The notes: a model not told the origin generated them from the letters alone. A stretch of 24,706 nt of DNA from Candidatus Dormiibacterota bacterium (GCA_003136295.1 PLDZ01000048.1:18190-42895), one strand, 5' to 3'; positions 12,975 through 22,346 are shown, counted from the stretch's first letter. Translations and numbers: made by a program.

Positions 12975-15900
12975 AGGTCACTCTCGAGGGACCCTCGAAC
13001 ACATTCCACATTGCGGCGTACCTGCCACCCAGCGAGATGAGCTCAACGTGGGTCCCCGCCTCGACCACCTGCCCACTGTGCAGGACAATGATCCGATCCG
13101 CTGCTCTCGCGGTCTGCAGGCGGTGGGCGATCACCACAGTCGTGCGTCCATGGGACACCCTCTGCATCGCGGCTGCGACATGCGCCTCGGTCACGAGGTC
13201 GAGGTTCGAGGTGGCCTCATCGAGGAGAAGCACCACGGGGTCGACGAGCTCCGCGCGAGCCAGCGCGATGAGCTGGCGCTGACCGGACGAGAGCGATCGT
13301 CCGCGCTCGGTCAGCTCATGGTGGTATCCGCCGGAGAGGCGGGCGATGAACTCGTGCGCGCCGACCGCATGTGCCGCCGCCTCGACCTGTGCGTCACTCG
13401 CCTCCGGCCGTCCGTAGGCGATGTTGTCGCGGATCGTGCCTGAGAACAGGAATGCCTCCTGCGGCACATAGCCGAGTTGGTGGCGGAACTCGTGGAGATC
13501 GATCGCGCGGAGGTCGTGCCCATCGACCTCGACGCTCCCCTCGTCCGGATCGTAGAAACGTGCCAGGAGCTTCATGACCGTCGATTTGCCCGCGCCGGTC
13601 TCGCCGACGAGCGCGACGGTCTCCCCCGCCCCGATCCGCAGATCGATACCCCGGAGCGCCTCCGGCGGCTTGCGCCAGTTTGCGTCCCGCGATTCCAGCA
13701 GGCGCGGATCCTTGGGTCCACGCCGGTCGACCGGACGGGCTCCCTCGAAACCCGGACGGTTGACCGCAACGGGATAGGAAAAGCGCACGTGGTGCAGACC
13801 AAGATCGCCGTGAAACCGGCCCGGAAACTCGGGCACCACCGGGTCGGGCGTGAGCGATTCAAGCTGCATCAGTTCGGCGATACGTCCCACCGAGACGCGC
13901 GTCTGCTGCCACGCATCGAAGACCTGCGACAGCTGCTGAATCGGCGAGAAGAACAGATCGATGTACAGCAGGAACGCGATCAGCGCCCCGGAGGTCAGGT
14001 GCCCCGTTTGGATCAGCCGCGCCCCGACCCCGAGCACGATCGCGTCGGCGACTGCCGCCATGAACTGGACGAAGGGGAAGTACGTCGCAACCAATCGCTG
14101 AGCGGCGACGCGCGTGTCGAGATACGAGCGACCAAGCCGGTGAAACTGCGCCATCGCTGCACCTTCGTGGACGAACGCCTGCGACTCGCGCACACCCGAG
14201 AGGCTCTCCTGGAAATCGGCGTTCACAATGGCGATGCGTTCGCGCGAGATGCTGTAGAGACGCGCCGCCTTCTGGCGGAAGAGGACCGTCGCAACTGCCA
14301 GCGGGATCACCACCGAGAGTGTCCAGAGGCCAAGCTCCGTGTTGATCACCACGAGGGCCACGCCGACGCCGACGAACGTGACAATCGACACGAGCGCCGA
14401 GAGCAGACCGTTCTCGATCAGTGATTCGAACTGGTCGACGTCGGTGGTCATGCGCGTCATGATCCGGCCGGCCATCTCGCGCTCGTAGTAGTCGAGTGAT
14501 AGACGTTGCAACTGCGCCCAGATGCGGACGCGAAGCGAAAGCATGATTCGCTGCGCGGCGCGTCCCGTGACGAACGTTTCGGCGATCTCGTCGATGAGGT
14601 CGACGAGAGTCACCAGGAGAAAAACTCCGGCTGCTGCGAAGAGGACGACCGACGACCCCCTCGAGACGCCATTGTCGAGCCCGGTCTTGACGAGAACTGG
14701 GCCGGCAAGGGTCATCAATCCGTCGACCACGACAAAGAGCAGTCCGAGCAGCAGCGGCCATCGGAACTCACGCAGAAGCCGTAGCAGGCTGAAGTTCCTG
14801 TCCGGACGCGACTCCCGCTCGAGGTCGACCGCAGCAACATCGCGCACCGGGCGCAGACGAGCGACGCGGGCGAGCAATTCGGGACTTGGAGCCAGGTTGA
14901 GCCGCCAGCCGGACCCGCCACCGCCGAGCCCGGGGCCCAGCGTCGGCGCACCGAAGGTCGTCGTAGAGGTCCGGTTGCCGGATCGCGCCCCGTCGCCGGC
15001 CCACGCCGCGGTGGTGATGCCGTCCACTCCGGTTGTCGTGATCGTCGCGAGCGCCTCGATGGAATCGCCGGCCTTCGCTGCGTCGAGCTCCTCGAGCCCC
15101 GACACCAGCGTCCGGTACAGGCCACTCCTGGCGGTGAGCTCGACATGGGTGCCCTGTTCGACGACGACCCCACCGTCGAGCACCACGATCCTGTCGGCCA
15201 GATGCAGCGTGGACTGCCGGTGCGCGATCAGCAGCGTCGTGCGACCCGCCATGACACCGCGGAGCGCCTCGTGCACCGACGCCTCGATCCTCGCGTCGAT
15301 CGCGCTCGTGGCGTCATCGAGGATGAGGATGCGCGGGTCATAGAGGATCGCCCGAGCGAGCGCTATACGCTGGCGCTGACCTCCCGACAGCGTCAGACCG
15401 CGCTCACCGATCGCGGTGTCGTACCCGCGCGGCAACTCCTCGATGAAGTCGTGTGCCTGAGCGGCGCGGGCGGCAGCCTCGATCTGTGAGTCGGTCGCGT
15501 CGGGCCGTCCGTATGCGATGTTGGCCCGCACCGAGTCGGAGAACAGGAAGCTGTCCTCGAAGACGACACCCACCTGACGCCGCAGCGATCGCAGCGTGAC
15601 GTCGCGCAGGTCATACCCGTCAACGAGGACTGCTCCGTCGGTCGGGTCGTAGAACCGAGGGATGAGCATCGCCAGCGTCGACTTGCCGCTCCCACTCGGG
15701 CCGACCACGGCGACGCGTTCACCCGCGGCGACGTGCAGATCGACACCTCTGAGCACCGGATCAGCATCGCCATACCGGAAGTGGACGTTCGAGAACGTGA
15801 TCTCACCGGCGAGTTCGGGGAGGTCGACCGCGTCGGGTGCGTCGGCAATGGCAGCCGGCAGGTCGAGGAGCTGGAAGATGCGTTCGAGCCCTGCCCGAGC

Positions 15901-16818
15901 CTGCTGGCCAATGGTCAGGACGCCCGCGAGCTGACGCGCCGGCGCCATGAGCTGCGTGACGTACGTCGAGAACGCCAGGAAGGTGCCGAGGGTGATCTGA
16001 TGCTGGAGCGCCAGCCAGCCACCGAGGGCAAGGATGGCCACCTGCGCGAACAGGGGGATCGCCTCGAGGAGTGGCTGGTATCGCGACTGCAGGCGCACGG
16101 CTCGCATCTGCGACCCGTATAGGGTCTGAGCGGCGGCTGCGACTCGTTCGAGCTCGCGCTGCTCCTGCCCGAAGGCCTTGACCACGCGGACGCCGTTGAG
16201 GTCCTCGTCGACGATCTGGACCAGGTCACCTTCTCGCTGCTGCCCATCCCACGTTGCCGGGAAGATGCGCCAGCGCATCCGGTACGAGACGATGAGCAGG
16301 CTCGGCGCGACCACGACGCTCACCAGGGCCAGCAGAGGCGAGAGATAGAGCATCACCCCGAGGGATAGCAGCAGCAGCAGGATGTTGCTGCTCATGATCG
16401 GGAAGAAGCTCAGGAGCCCCTGGACCAGGGTCGAATCGGAGTTCGCGCGAGCGACCAGCTGGCCGGTCGGCATGCGCCCCAGGTTGTCGAAGTCCAGTGA
16501 CTGCAGATGGTCGTGCATGGCGTTGCGCAGGTCGTACTGCACTTCCAGGGCGACCCGCCCCCCGCGATAGCGGCGGACGTAGGCGAAAGCGAAGCTTGCG
16601 GCCGCGAGTCCCACCAAGAGGAGGAGCCACGGCCACAACGCCGAGCTGCGGCTGAGAATGACGCCGTCAACGATCTGGCGGGCGACCAACGGAACGGCGG
16701 TCTGACACACGCTGCCCAGCACCGCGGCACCGACTGACAGCACGACGTCTCGCCGATGCCGGAGCATGTAGCTCCACAGGCGCCGGATCCAACCGGGATT
16801 GACAGAAGCTTCGCTCAA
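12943..16818 (-). CDS. Single-chain, two-module ABC exporter
   Basis: A 1291-residue type IV (MsbA/MDR-like) exporter with two half-transporters in one chain: TMD1 (about 20-310), NBD1 (about 340-575), a Gly/Ser/Thr-rich linker (575-675), TMD2 (about 685-960), NBD2 (about 1005-1275). NBD1 has Walker A GPSGSGKST (373-381), Q-loop position E421 (VFED), LSGGQ (477-481), Walker B ending D501-D502, and H533. NBD2 has GETGAGKST (1072-1080), Q1120, LSSGQ (1176-1180), Walker B D1200-E1201, and H1232. Thus the NBD1 catalytic Glu is Asp and the NBD2 signature is altered; together they make one degenerate site, as in heterodimeric exporters like TM287/288 or BmrCD. Substrate unknown (drug or lipid). Start TTG 16818 has no ribosome binding site; ATG 16767 is an alternative. 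Confidence 0.93.
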   Translation of the reverse strand: MSEASVNPGWIRRLWSYMLRHRRDVVLSVGAAVLGSVCQTAVPLVARQIVDGVILSRSSALWPWLLLLVGLAAASFAFAYVRRYRGGRVALEVQYDLRNAMHDHLQSLDFDNLGRMPTGQLVARANSDSTLVQGLLSFFPIMSSNILLLLLSLGVMLYLSPLLALVSVVVAPSLLIVSYRMRWRIFPATWDGQQREGDLVQIVDEDLNGVRVVKAFGQEQRELERVAAAAQTLYGSQMRAVRLQSRYQPLLEAIPLFAQVAILALGGWLALQHQITLGTFLAFSTYVTQLMAPARQLAGVLTIGQQARAGLERIFQLLDLPAAIADAPDAVDLPELAGEITFSNVHFRYGDADPVLRGVDLHVAAGERVAVVGPSGSGKSTLAMLIPRFYDPTDGAVLVDGYDLRDVTLRSLRRQVGVVFEDSFLFSDSVRANIAYGRPDATDSQIEAAARAAQAHDFIEELPRGYDTAIGERGLTLSGGQRQRIALARAILYDPRILILDDATSAIDARIEASVHEALRGVMAGRTTLLIAHRQSTLHLADRIVVLDGGVVVEQGTHVELTARSGLYRTLVSGLEELDAAKAGDSIEALATITTTGVDGITTAAWAGDGARSGNRTSTTTFGAPTLGPGLGGGGSGWRLNLAPSPELLARVARLRPVRDVAAVDLERESRPDRNFSLLRLLREFRWPLLLGLLFVVVDGLMTLAGPVLVKTGLDNGVSRGSSVVLFAAAGVFLLVTLVDLIDEIAETFVTGRAAQRIMLSLRVRIWAQLQRLSLDYYEREMAGRIMTRMTTDVDQFESLIENGLLSALVSIVTFVGVGVALVVINTELGLWTLSVVIPLAVATVLFRQKAARLYSISRERIAIVNADFQESLSGVRESQAFVHEGAAMAQFHRLGRSYLDTRVAAQRLVATYFPFVQFMAAVADAIVLGVGARLIQTGHLTSGALIAFLLYIDLFFSPIQQLSQVFDAWQQTRVSVGRIAELMQLESLTPDPVVPEFPGRFHGDLGLHHVRFSYPVAVNRPGFEGARPVDRRGPKDPRLLESRDANWRKPPEALRGIDLRIGAGETVALVGETGAGKSTVMKLLARFYDPDEGSVEVDGHDLRAIDLHEFRHQLGYVPQEAFLFSGTIRDNIAYGRPEASDAQVEAAAHAVGAHEFIARLSGGYHHELTERGRSLSSGQRQLIALARAELVDPVVLLLDEATSNLDLVTEAHVAAAMQRVSHGRTTVVIAHRLQTARAADRIIVLHSGQVVEAGTHVELISLGGRYAAMWNVFEGPSRVTSTRRSAVPRQ

Positions 16819-16901
16819 CCGTGTTCGTTGATCGTTCGTGGATCCTCAGCCAGACAATCGGACGCGGTCAGCGTAGCGCGAGAGGGCTTCTGGGCGGCTT
16901 G

Positions 16902-17144
16902 CTACCCGGCGGCGGTCGACACCGAGGGGCTCACCCGGCGACGGATTGCCTCGAGGATCCGGACCGCCAGCTCGGGGCTGTCGGTGAGCGTCACTCGGTA
17001 CATCCCGCTCTCATTGGTTCGCGGCTCGATGCGGATGACCCGGAGGCCCGCCTCCTGGAGTGCGGCGAGCATGCGCGCGACGCCGCCCTGGCGATGTTGC
17101 GTGGTCTCCATGATGTCACTGTCCCTGACGTCGATCGCGAGCAT
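16902..17144 (-). CDS. Small unknown protein, possibly ACT-like
   Basis: An 80-residue soluble protein. It starts with MLAIDVRDSDIMETTQHRQ, then GGVARMLAALQEAGLRVIRI, a strand-like MYRVTLTD and a last helix PELAVRILEAIRRR. This beta-alpha-beta-beta-alpha order resembles an ACT/ferredoxin-like fold, but I cannot assign it firmly. ATG 17144 is supported by AGGGGA about 8 nt upstream. It lies 83 bp upstream of the ABC exporter on the same strand and may share its transcript. Composition matches neighbouring genes, and the opposite frames look like shadows. Confidence 0.6.
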   Translation of the reverse strand: MLAIDVRDSDIMETTQHRQGGVARMLAALQEAGLRVIRIEPRTNESGMYRVTLTDSPELAVRILEAIRRRVSPSVSTAAG

Positions 17145-17235
17145 TGCTCATCCCCTATCGCGGTTGGATAACGGTCGCATCATGGACGCCATAGCCTGTC
17201 GACTTCGTGAGCAACGTGTCTCAGGGGGATTCCAC

Positions 17236-17470
17236 ATGTACGTCGGATCAGTGGTGATCGATTGCAACGACTTCGCCGCCATGTACGCGTTCTGGACCGC
17301 CGCGCTCGACTACGCCCCGCGGGATCCGCCCGAGGAGGGCTGGGCCGTGCTCCGGGATCCCGAGGGCCGGCACGCCAACGTGTCCCTCCAGCAGGTCCCG
17401 GAGCTGAGGGCGCAGCGGGTCAATAGCGGAGCTGGACGCTTGCAGTCTCTCGTTCTCCTCGACGCGGAGA
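17236..17470 (+). pseudogene. Truncated VOC/glyoxalase-like gene remnant
   Basis: From ATG 17236, preceded by AGGGGG at 17223-17228, the frame encodes the first half of a glyoxalase-like (VOC) domain: VGSVVIDCNDFAAMYAFW, AALDYAPRDPPEEGWAVL and DPEGRHANVSLQQVPE. The second half expected of the family (a RLHLDL-like strand, an arrangement of ALGA, and a DPEGN(x)F end) is missing after about residue 56. The frame stays open to 18033, but only antisense to iclR, so that extension is not real. I read this as a 3'-truncated gene next to the end of iclR; the end coordinate is approximate. The N-terminal half could still be expressed. Confidence 0.5.
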
Positions 17471-17481
17471 CCGGCGTCGGC

Positions 17482-18270
17482 CTATCCGGCGAACGGCCAC
17501 CGTGCGGCGCCGAGCTCTCTCGACACCCCGCGCGCAGCCTCGACCACCGCCATGAAGAGTCCGTGGGCCGGTCCACGAGGGAACACGCGCTCGGTGTCGC
17601 CGACCACCGCGATGGCGCCGACAGCATTGCTGTTGCGATCGAAAATCGGCGCTGCGATGCTGGATTCGCCGAGCACCGCCTCGTCGCGCTCGGTGGCGAT
17701 CGCCTGGAGACGGATGGTGTTGAGATGGATGCGCAGTGCCGCGGCATTCGGTGTTCGTTTCGTCAACCGCTCCAGTGGCGCCGACAGCAGGTTGTCGATG
17801 ATGTCGCTCGGCGCGAATGCGAGGAGCGCCTTGCCGAGAGCGCTGGCGTGCAGCGGGAGCTGCGATCCCACCTCGAGAATCTGCAGGGTCGCGTCGGGAC
17901 GAAATACGTGATGCACGACCACCGCGGTTGGGCCGTGCATGACACCGACTCGGACTGCGAATTTCGTGCGCACTGCAAGCTGGGCGGCGTACGTGATCGA
18001 GCGCGATCGCAGCTCGTTGACGTCGAGATATGAGTAACCGAGTTGGAGCAGGCCTGCCCCGAGCTGGTACTTCTCTGAGACCCGGTCCTGCTCGACAAAT
18101 CCTTGAGCCAGCAGGGTCTGCAGGAGTCCGTGCACCGTCGGCCGCGCCAGGCCGAGGCGCTCGGCAAGTTCGCTGACGCCCAACCTTCCCGGACCGCCCG
18201 CGAGCGCCTTGAGGATTGCGGCAGCGCGATCGACGGACTGGATGCTCGTGGGTCGCCGGCTATTCGGCAT
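17482..18270 (-). CDS. IclR-family transcriptional regulator
   Basis: A 262-residue regulator with an N-terminal winged HTH (about 9-70: SIQSVDRAAAILKAL, LGVSELAERLGLARPTVHGL, GFVEQD) and an IclR effector domain (about 80-255) with LGKALLAF, the ERDEAVLGESSIAAPIFDRN region and a final GAIAVVGDTERV. It binds DNA as a dimer or tetramer and responds to a small molecule. It is divergent from dhaM-HPr, so it most likely controls dihydroxyacetone phosphorylation; the ligand could be dihydroxyacetone, glycerol or a phosphate of them (inference). ATG 18270 has no ribosome binding site but CATAAT lies 6 nt before it, which suggests a leaderless mRNA. The gene ends next to a truncated VOC remnant. Confidence 0.93.
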   Translation of the reverse strand: MPNSRRPTSIQSVDRAAAILKALAGGPGRLGVSELAERLGLARPTVHGLLQTLLAQGFVEQDRVSEKYQLGAGLLQLGYSYLDVNELRSRSITYAAQLAVRTKFAVRVGVMHGPTAVVVHHVFRPDATLQILEVGSQLPLHASALGKALLAFAPSDIIDNLLSAPLERLTKRTPNAAALRIHLNTIRLQAIATERDEAVLGESSIAAPIFDRNSNAVGAIAVVGDTERVFPRGPAHGLFMAVVEAARGVSRELGAARWPFAG

Positions 18271-18276
18271 TGCTGA

Positions 18277-18298
18277 ATTATGGTCGAGGATGTAGACT
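18277..18298. promoter_or_regulatory. iclR -10 box, dyad operator and dhaM -10 box
   Basis: On the minus strand CATAAT (18277-18282) lies 6 nt before the iclR ATG. Directly beside it is the imperfect dyad GTCGAGGATGTAGAC (18283-18297), which overlaps TAGACT (18293-18298), a candidate -10 box for dhaM on the plus strand. Binding there would affect both directions. The dyad matches the one downstream of the dhaK promoter at 10 of 15 positions (pattern TCGA..ATGT.GA). Confidence 0.45.
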
Positions 18299-18339
18299 AG
18301 TCGGAATTCTGAATCGACCGCGTGACAGCGAGGGAAGTC

Positions 18340-18726
18340 GTGGCCGTCGGGATTGTGCTGGTCTCACATAGCCCCCAGTTGGCTGCGGGGCTGACCCTTC
18401 TCGCCGGTCAGATGGCGGGACCGGACGTGCATATCGAGCCGGCCGGTGGTGATCAGAGCGGCGGTCTCGGCACGTCAGACACACTCGTTCGCGCAGCGAT
18501 CGAGCGAGCCGACCAGGGTGACGGCGTGCTCCTGCTCTGCGACCTGGGCAGCGCGATTCTCACCGTGCGCGATGTGCTCGATGGAAACGGCAACGGCCAT
18601 GTCCGCCTCGTCGACGCTCCCTTCGTTGAAGGCGCGGTGGCGGCTGCGGTGGTTGCGTCGTCGGGGGCGCCGCTGGATGAGGTGGCGCGGGCAGCCGAGG
18701 AGGCGCGCGATGCTCGCAAGCTCTGA
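18340..18726 (+). CDS. dhaM: PTS-dependent dihydroxyacetone kinase, phosphotransfer subunit DhaM
   Basis: DhaM (EIIA-mannose fold) passes phosphate from HPr to ADP bound on DhaL. The 128-residue protein starts with MAVGIVLVSHSPQLAAG; the active histidine is H10. GGLGTSD and LLLCDLGSAILT are family motifs, the latter followed by VRDVLDGNG. Only the EIIA domain is present, without the HPr and EI-like domains fused to the E. coli protein. GTG 18340 is chosen over GTG 18322 because GAGGGA is just upstream and the family begins right before the first beta strand. The HPr gene overlaps its 3' end by 17 bp. Regulation is probably by the divergent IclR protein. Confidence 0.92.
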   Translation: MAVGIVLVSHSPQLAAGLTLLAGQMAGPDVHIEPAGGDQSGGLGTSDTLVRAAIERADQGDGVLLLCDLGSAILTVRDVLDGNGNGHVRLVDAPFVEGAVAAAVVASSGAPLDEVARAAEEARDARKL

Positions 18727-18979
18727 GGCAACGATGACGCTGCCGGACGGTGTCGCGCTCCACGCTCGTCCTGCAGCCCTGTTCGTCCGTACCGCGATGC
18801 GCTTCCGAGCGAAGATCGTCGTCGCCGCCAACGGGCGTGAGGCGGACGCCAAGAGCATCCTCAGCGTCCTCGGTCTCGGCGCCACCGCCGGCACCGTCCT
18901 GATCGTGCGCGCCGATGGTGAGGATGCCACCGCTGCGCTCGACGCGCTCGCGGAGTGTCTAGCCGGCGTCGTCGAGTAG
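18710..18979 (+). CDS. ptsH: HPr phosphocarrier protein
   Basis: An 89-residue HPr. The phosphorylated histidine is H18 in ALHARPAALF, and the site equivalent to regulatory Ser46 is S49 in ADAKSILSVLGLGA, 31 residues later as in the family. ATG 18710 has an excellent ribosome binding site (GAGGAGG, 18697-18703, 6 nt spacer), inside the end of dhaM. It would accept phosphate from the EI encoded on the opposite strand and give it to DhaM. The last 21 bp overlap the 3' end of the EI gene. The presence of Ser49 leaves HPr-kinase control possible, but no such kinase is in the window. Confidence 0.94.
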   Translation: MLASSEATMTLPDGVALHARPAALFVRTAMRFRAKIVVAANGREADAKSILSVLGLGATAGTVLIVRADGEDATAALDALAECLAGVVE

Positions 18980-20647
18980 CAGGCGCAGCGGGCGCTCCAA
19001 CGACTCCACCTCAGCCGCGGACTCCGCGTTGAGCGCGCGGCGTGCGATTCGCGACGCCTCGCCGTAGTCCAGCGCGCGCACCCATGCTCGAACCCGCGCG
19101 ACCGCGGCGGCGCCGACACTGAGCTCATCGATCCCCAACCCGACGAGGAGCGGCATCACCAACGGATTCGACGCAGCCTCGCCGCAAACCTCGACGGGAA
19201 TGCCGGCGGCCCGAGCGGCGTCAACAGTGTCGGCGACCAGCTGGAGCACCGCCGGATGGTGTGCCGGCGAGCCGCCCGGCCGGGTTCGGTCGATGCCGAG
19301 CTGGAAGCTGGTCAGGTCGTTGGTGCCGATGCTGAACATCCCCACCTCGGGAGCAATGCGATCCGCCATCACGGCGGCCGCGGGAACCTCGACCATCGCG
19401 GCCATGAGTGGGACACGATTCCCTCTGCGGGCAGCGATCGGTTCGATGGCGGCCCGGACGGCACGTACCTGACTGGGCTCGGTCACCATCGGAATCAGGA
19501 TGCGGAGCTCGGTCTCGTCGCCAGTGTCGAGGATCGCCTCCAGCTGCCAGGAGAGCGCGTCTGTGTCGTCCAGGAGGAGCTCGATCCCTCGTCCATACAC
19601 TCCTTTAAGAAAGGGGGGCGTTTTATCGCCGCCGAAATCCAGGAGGCGAACGGTCGCGGTCAGTCCTTTGAGCTGGGACAGCGTGGGGTTGAGGGAGCGA
19701 CGGTGTTCGGCAACGGTCGGCCAGTGCTGCGCCTCCAAAAAGGCGAGCTCCGTGCGCAGGAGGCCAACCCCGTCAGCCCCCGCCTCCAGCGCTGCACGCA
19801 CCTCTGTCGGCGTGGCGGCGTTGGCGAGGACCCGAACTGCGCGGCCGTCGCGGGTGACCGTAGGGAGGGCTCGCGCCGCCACGGCTCGAGCTCGCGACTC
19901 GCGTACGGCCACCATCGCCTGCCGCACGGTGTCGACGTGCTCCTGATCCGGCGATGCGATGACCACGCTCCGGTCCCCGTCGACGATGCAGAGCTCGCCT
20001 TCTGCCAGCGAGAGGAGATCCTGTCCCACGCCGACGACCATTGGCAGGCCTAATCCGCGGGCAACGATCGCGGCGTGGCCGGTGACACCTCCGACCGCCA
20101 GGGCGATACCGCGCACCTCGCCGTCGAGCTCGATCACGTCCGCCGGCCCAAGGTCGGACGCGACCAGAATCGCGTCGCGGTCCGTGCTCCGATCGGCTGG
20201 CGCCGCGTCGCCGTGCGCGAGGCGGGACGCACGGCGAGCGAGGCTCCTGACATCGGCTGCCCGGGCGGCAAGCTCGGGATCCCCAATCATGTCGAGTTGC
20301 GCTGCGATCGCCTCCACCTCGACACGAATCGCGCTGGCGGCAGGCAGGCCCCGCGCGAGCACGGCGCTCTCGACCGCCTCGACGAGCACCGGGTCCTCGG
20401 CCATCATCATCCCGGCATCCAGAATGTCGGCCTCTCCGGTCCGGCCTTCAGCTCGAAGAGTCGCCGCGAGGTCCTCGAGCTCGTGTGCCGATCGGGCCAG
20501 CGCTTCGAGGGCTCGTTTCGCCGCTGCGGGTCGCGCGGCCTCGTCGAGGATGGTCGCGTCGATCTCGTCGCCGGCATCCAGGTGCCGGACCTCTCCGAAC
20601 GCTGTCCCCGGTGACGCCGGAACGCCAGCGAGCACTCGCTCGGTCAT
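18959..20647 (-). CDS. ptsI: PTS enzyme I (PEP-protein phosphotransferase)
   Basis: Enzyme I takes phosphate from PEP and passes it to HPr. The 562-residue protein has the N-terminal HPr-binding and swivelling His domain with H191 in GGVTGHAAIVARGLGLP, and the C-terminal PEP-binding barrel with GLLRTELAFLE, RLLDFGGDKTPPFL, MVEVPAAAV, SIGTNDLTSFQLGIDRTR and C488 in VEVCGEAASN. All catalytic elements are present. The ATG at 20647 directly follows the dhaL stop (TAAATG), so translation is coupled. It is third in dhaK-dhaL-ptsI, which points to a dedicated enzyme I for dihydroxyacetone kinase, though it could also serve other PTS pathways. Around 19600-19625 there is an unusual AT-rich patch with a C-run inside the coding frame. 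Confidence 0.95.
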   Translation of the reverse strand: MTERVLAGVPASPGTAFGEVRHLDAGDEIDATILDEAARPAAAKRALEALARSAHELEDLAATLRAEGRTGEADILDAGMMMAEDPVLVEAVESAVLARGLPAASAIRVEVEAIAAQLDMIGDPELAARAADVRSLARRASRLAHGDAAPADRSTDRDAILVASDLGPADVIELDGEVRGIALAVGGVTGHAAIVARGLGLPMVVGVGQDLLSLAEGELCIVDGDRSVVIASPDQEHVDTVRQAMVAVRESRARAVAARALPTVTRDGRAVRVLANAATPTEVRAALEAGADGVGLLRTELAFLEAQHWPTVAEHRRSLNPTLSQLKGLTATVRLLDFGGDKTPPFLKGVYGRGIELLLDDTDALSWQLEAILDTGDETELRILIPMVTEPSQVRAVRAAIEPIAARRGNRVPLMAAMVEVPAAAVMADRIAPEVGMFSIGTNDLTSFQLGIDRTRPGGSPAHHPAVLQLVADTVDAARAAGIPVEVCGEAASNPLVMPLLVGLGIDELSVGAAAVARVRAWVRALDYGEASRIARRALNAESAAEVESLERPLRLLLDDAG

Positions 20648-21298
<651 letters not shown>

Positions 21299-21305
21299 GA
21301 TAGCA

Positions 21306-22328
21306 TCAGCCTCCCCAGCGAAGTGCTGCAGTGTGCACGGGTGCGTCCCAGAGCGCGGTGAGCTGCTCGTCGAGCTCGAGGACAGTCAACGATGCCCCTG
21401 CCATCTCGAGCGACGTGATGTAACTGCCGACGAGATTGCGCACGGGTGTCAGTCCTACGGCCCGCAACCGCTTCTCCACTTCACCGTAGAGCAGGTAGAG
21501 CTCGAGCAGCGGTGTGCCGCCCATGCCGTTGACGAAGGCGAGCACGTTTGAGCCAGGCTTGGCAGCAAGGTCGGACGTCACCGCCTCGACCATGATGTCC
21601 GCGATCTCAGCCGCGCTGCCGAGCGGCGCGCGACGGCGCCCCGGCTCTCCGTGAATGCCGATGCCCACTTCCATCTCGCCCTCGGGGAGGTCGAAGATCG
21701 GCTTGCCCGATGCCGGAGGGATGCACGAGGACAGCGCGATGCCGAAGGAGCGCCCGCGTTCGTTGACCTGACGGATGACGCTCACCACGGCCTCGAGCGA
21801 GTCGCCGCGTTCCGCGGCTGCGCCTCCGATCTTCTCGGCGAGCACCGTCGCGCCGACACCACGACGGCCGGCGGTGTACAGCGAATCCTGGACGGCGACA
21901 TCGTCGTCGATCACGATCGCCTCGACCTTGATCCCCTCGTCGGCAGCTTCGTCGGCCGCCATCTTGAAGTTGAGGACGTCACCCGTGTAGTTCTTGACGA
22001 TGTGGATGACGCCGGCACCACCGTCCACAGCCTTGGTGGCGGCGAGCATCTGATCGGGGACCGGAGAGGTGAAGACCTCGCCGGGGCACGCCGCGTCGAG
22101 CATGCCGACGCCGACGAAGCCACCATGGAGCGGCTCGTGCCCGGACCCACCACCCGAGATCAGCGCGACCTTGCCCTTGACCGGGGCATCAGCCCGAACC
22201 AGGATCTGGTTCGCGACGTCATACCGGAGGATGTCAGGTACGGAGGCGGCGAGCCCGGCGAGCGATTCTTTGACCACCTGGTCCGGTTCGTTGATGATTT
22301 TCCGCATGCGCCTGGTGGCTGTGGCCAT
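21306..22328 (-). CDS. dhaK: Dihydroxyacetone kinase, substrate-binding subunit DhaK
   Basis: DhaK binds dihydroxyacetone covalently as a hemiaminal on a histidine. In this 340-residue protein that residue is H226 (GIGIHGEPG). The catalytic pair is H64 (GGGSGHEPLH) and D117 (KNYTGDVLNF). Other family signatures are MRKIINEPDQVV at the N-terminus, IDDDVAVQDS and FVNGMGGTPLLELYL. The product dihydroxyacetone phosphate enters glycolysis or, as glycerol-3-phosphate, lipid synthesis. ATG 22328 has AGGAG 9 nt upstream; ATG 22307 is the second choice. It is first in dhaK-dhaL-ptsI, with a promoter and dyad immediately upstream. Confidence 0.96.
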   Translation of the reverse strand: MATATRRMRKIINEPDQVVKESLAGLAASVPDILRYDVANQILVRADAPVKGKVALISGGGSGHEPLHGGFVGVGMLDAACPGEVFTSPVPDQMLAATKAVDGGAGVIHIVKNYTGDVLNFKMAADEAADEGIKVEAIVIDDDVAVQDSLYTAGRRGVGATVLAEKIGGAAAERGDSLEAVVSVIRQVNERGRSFGIALSSCIPPASGKPIFDLPEGEMEVGIGIHGEPGRRRAPLGSAAEIADIMVEAVTSDLAAKPGSNVLAFVNGMGGTPLLELYLLYGEVEKRLRAVGLTPVRNLVGSYITSLEMAGASLTVLELDEQLTALWDAPVHTAALRWGG

Positions 22329-22346
22329 GGCTCGACACTCCTGTTA

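Noticed and set aside
16756..18033. 425-codon frame on the plus strand
   Set aside because: Only the part from 17236 to about 17405 looks like protein (VOC half-domain); the rest is upstream noise or antisense to iclR.
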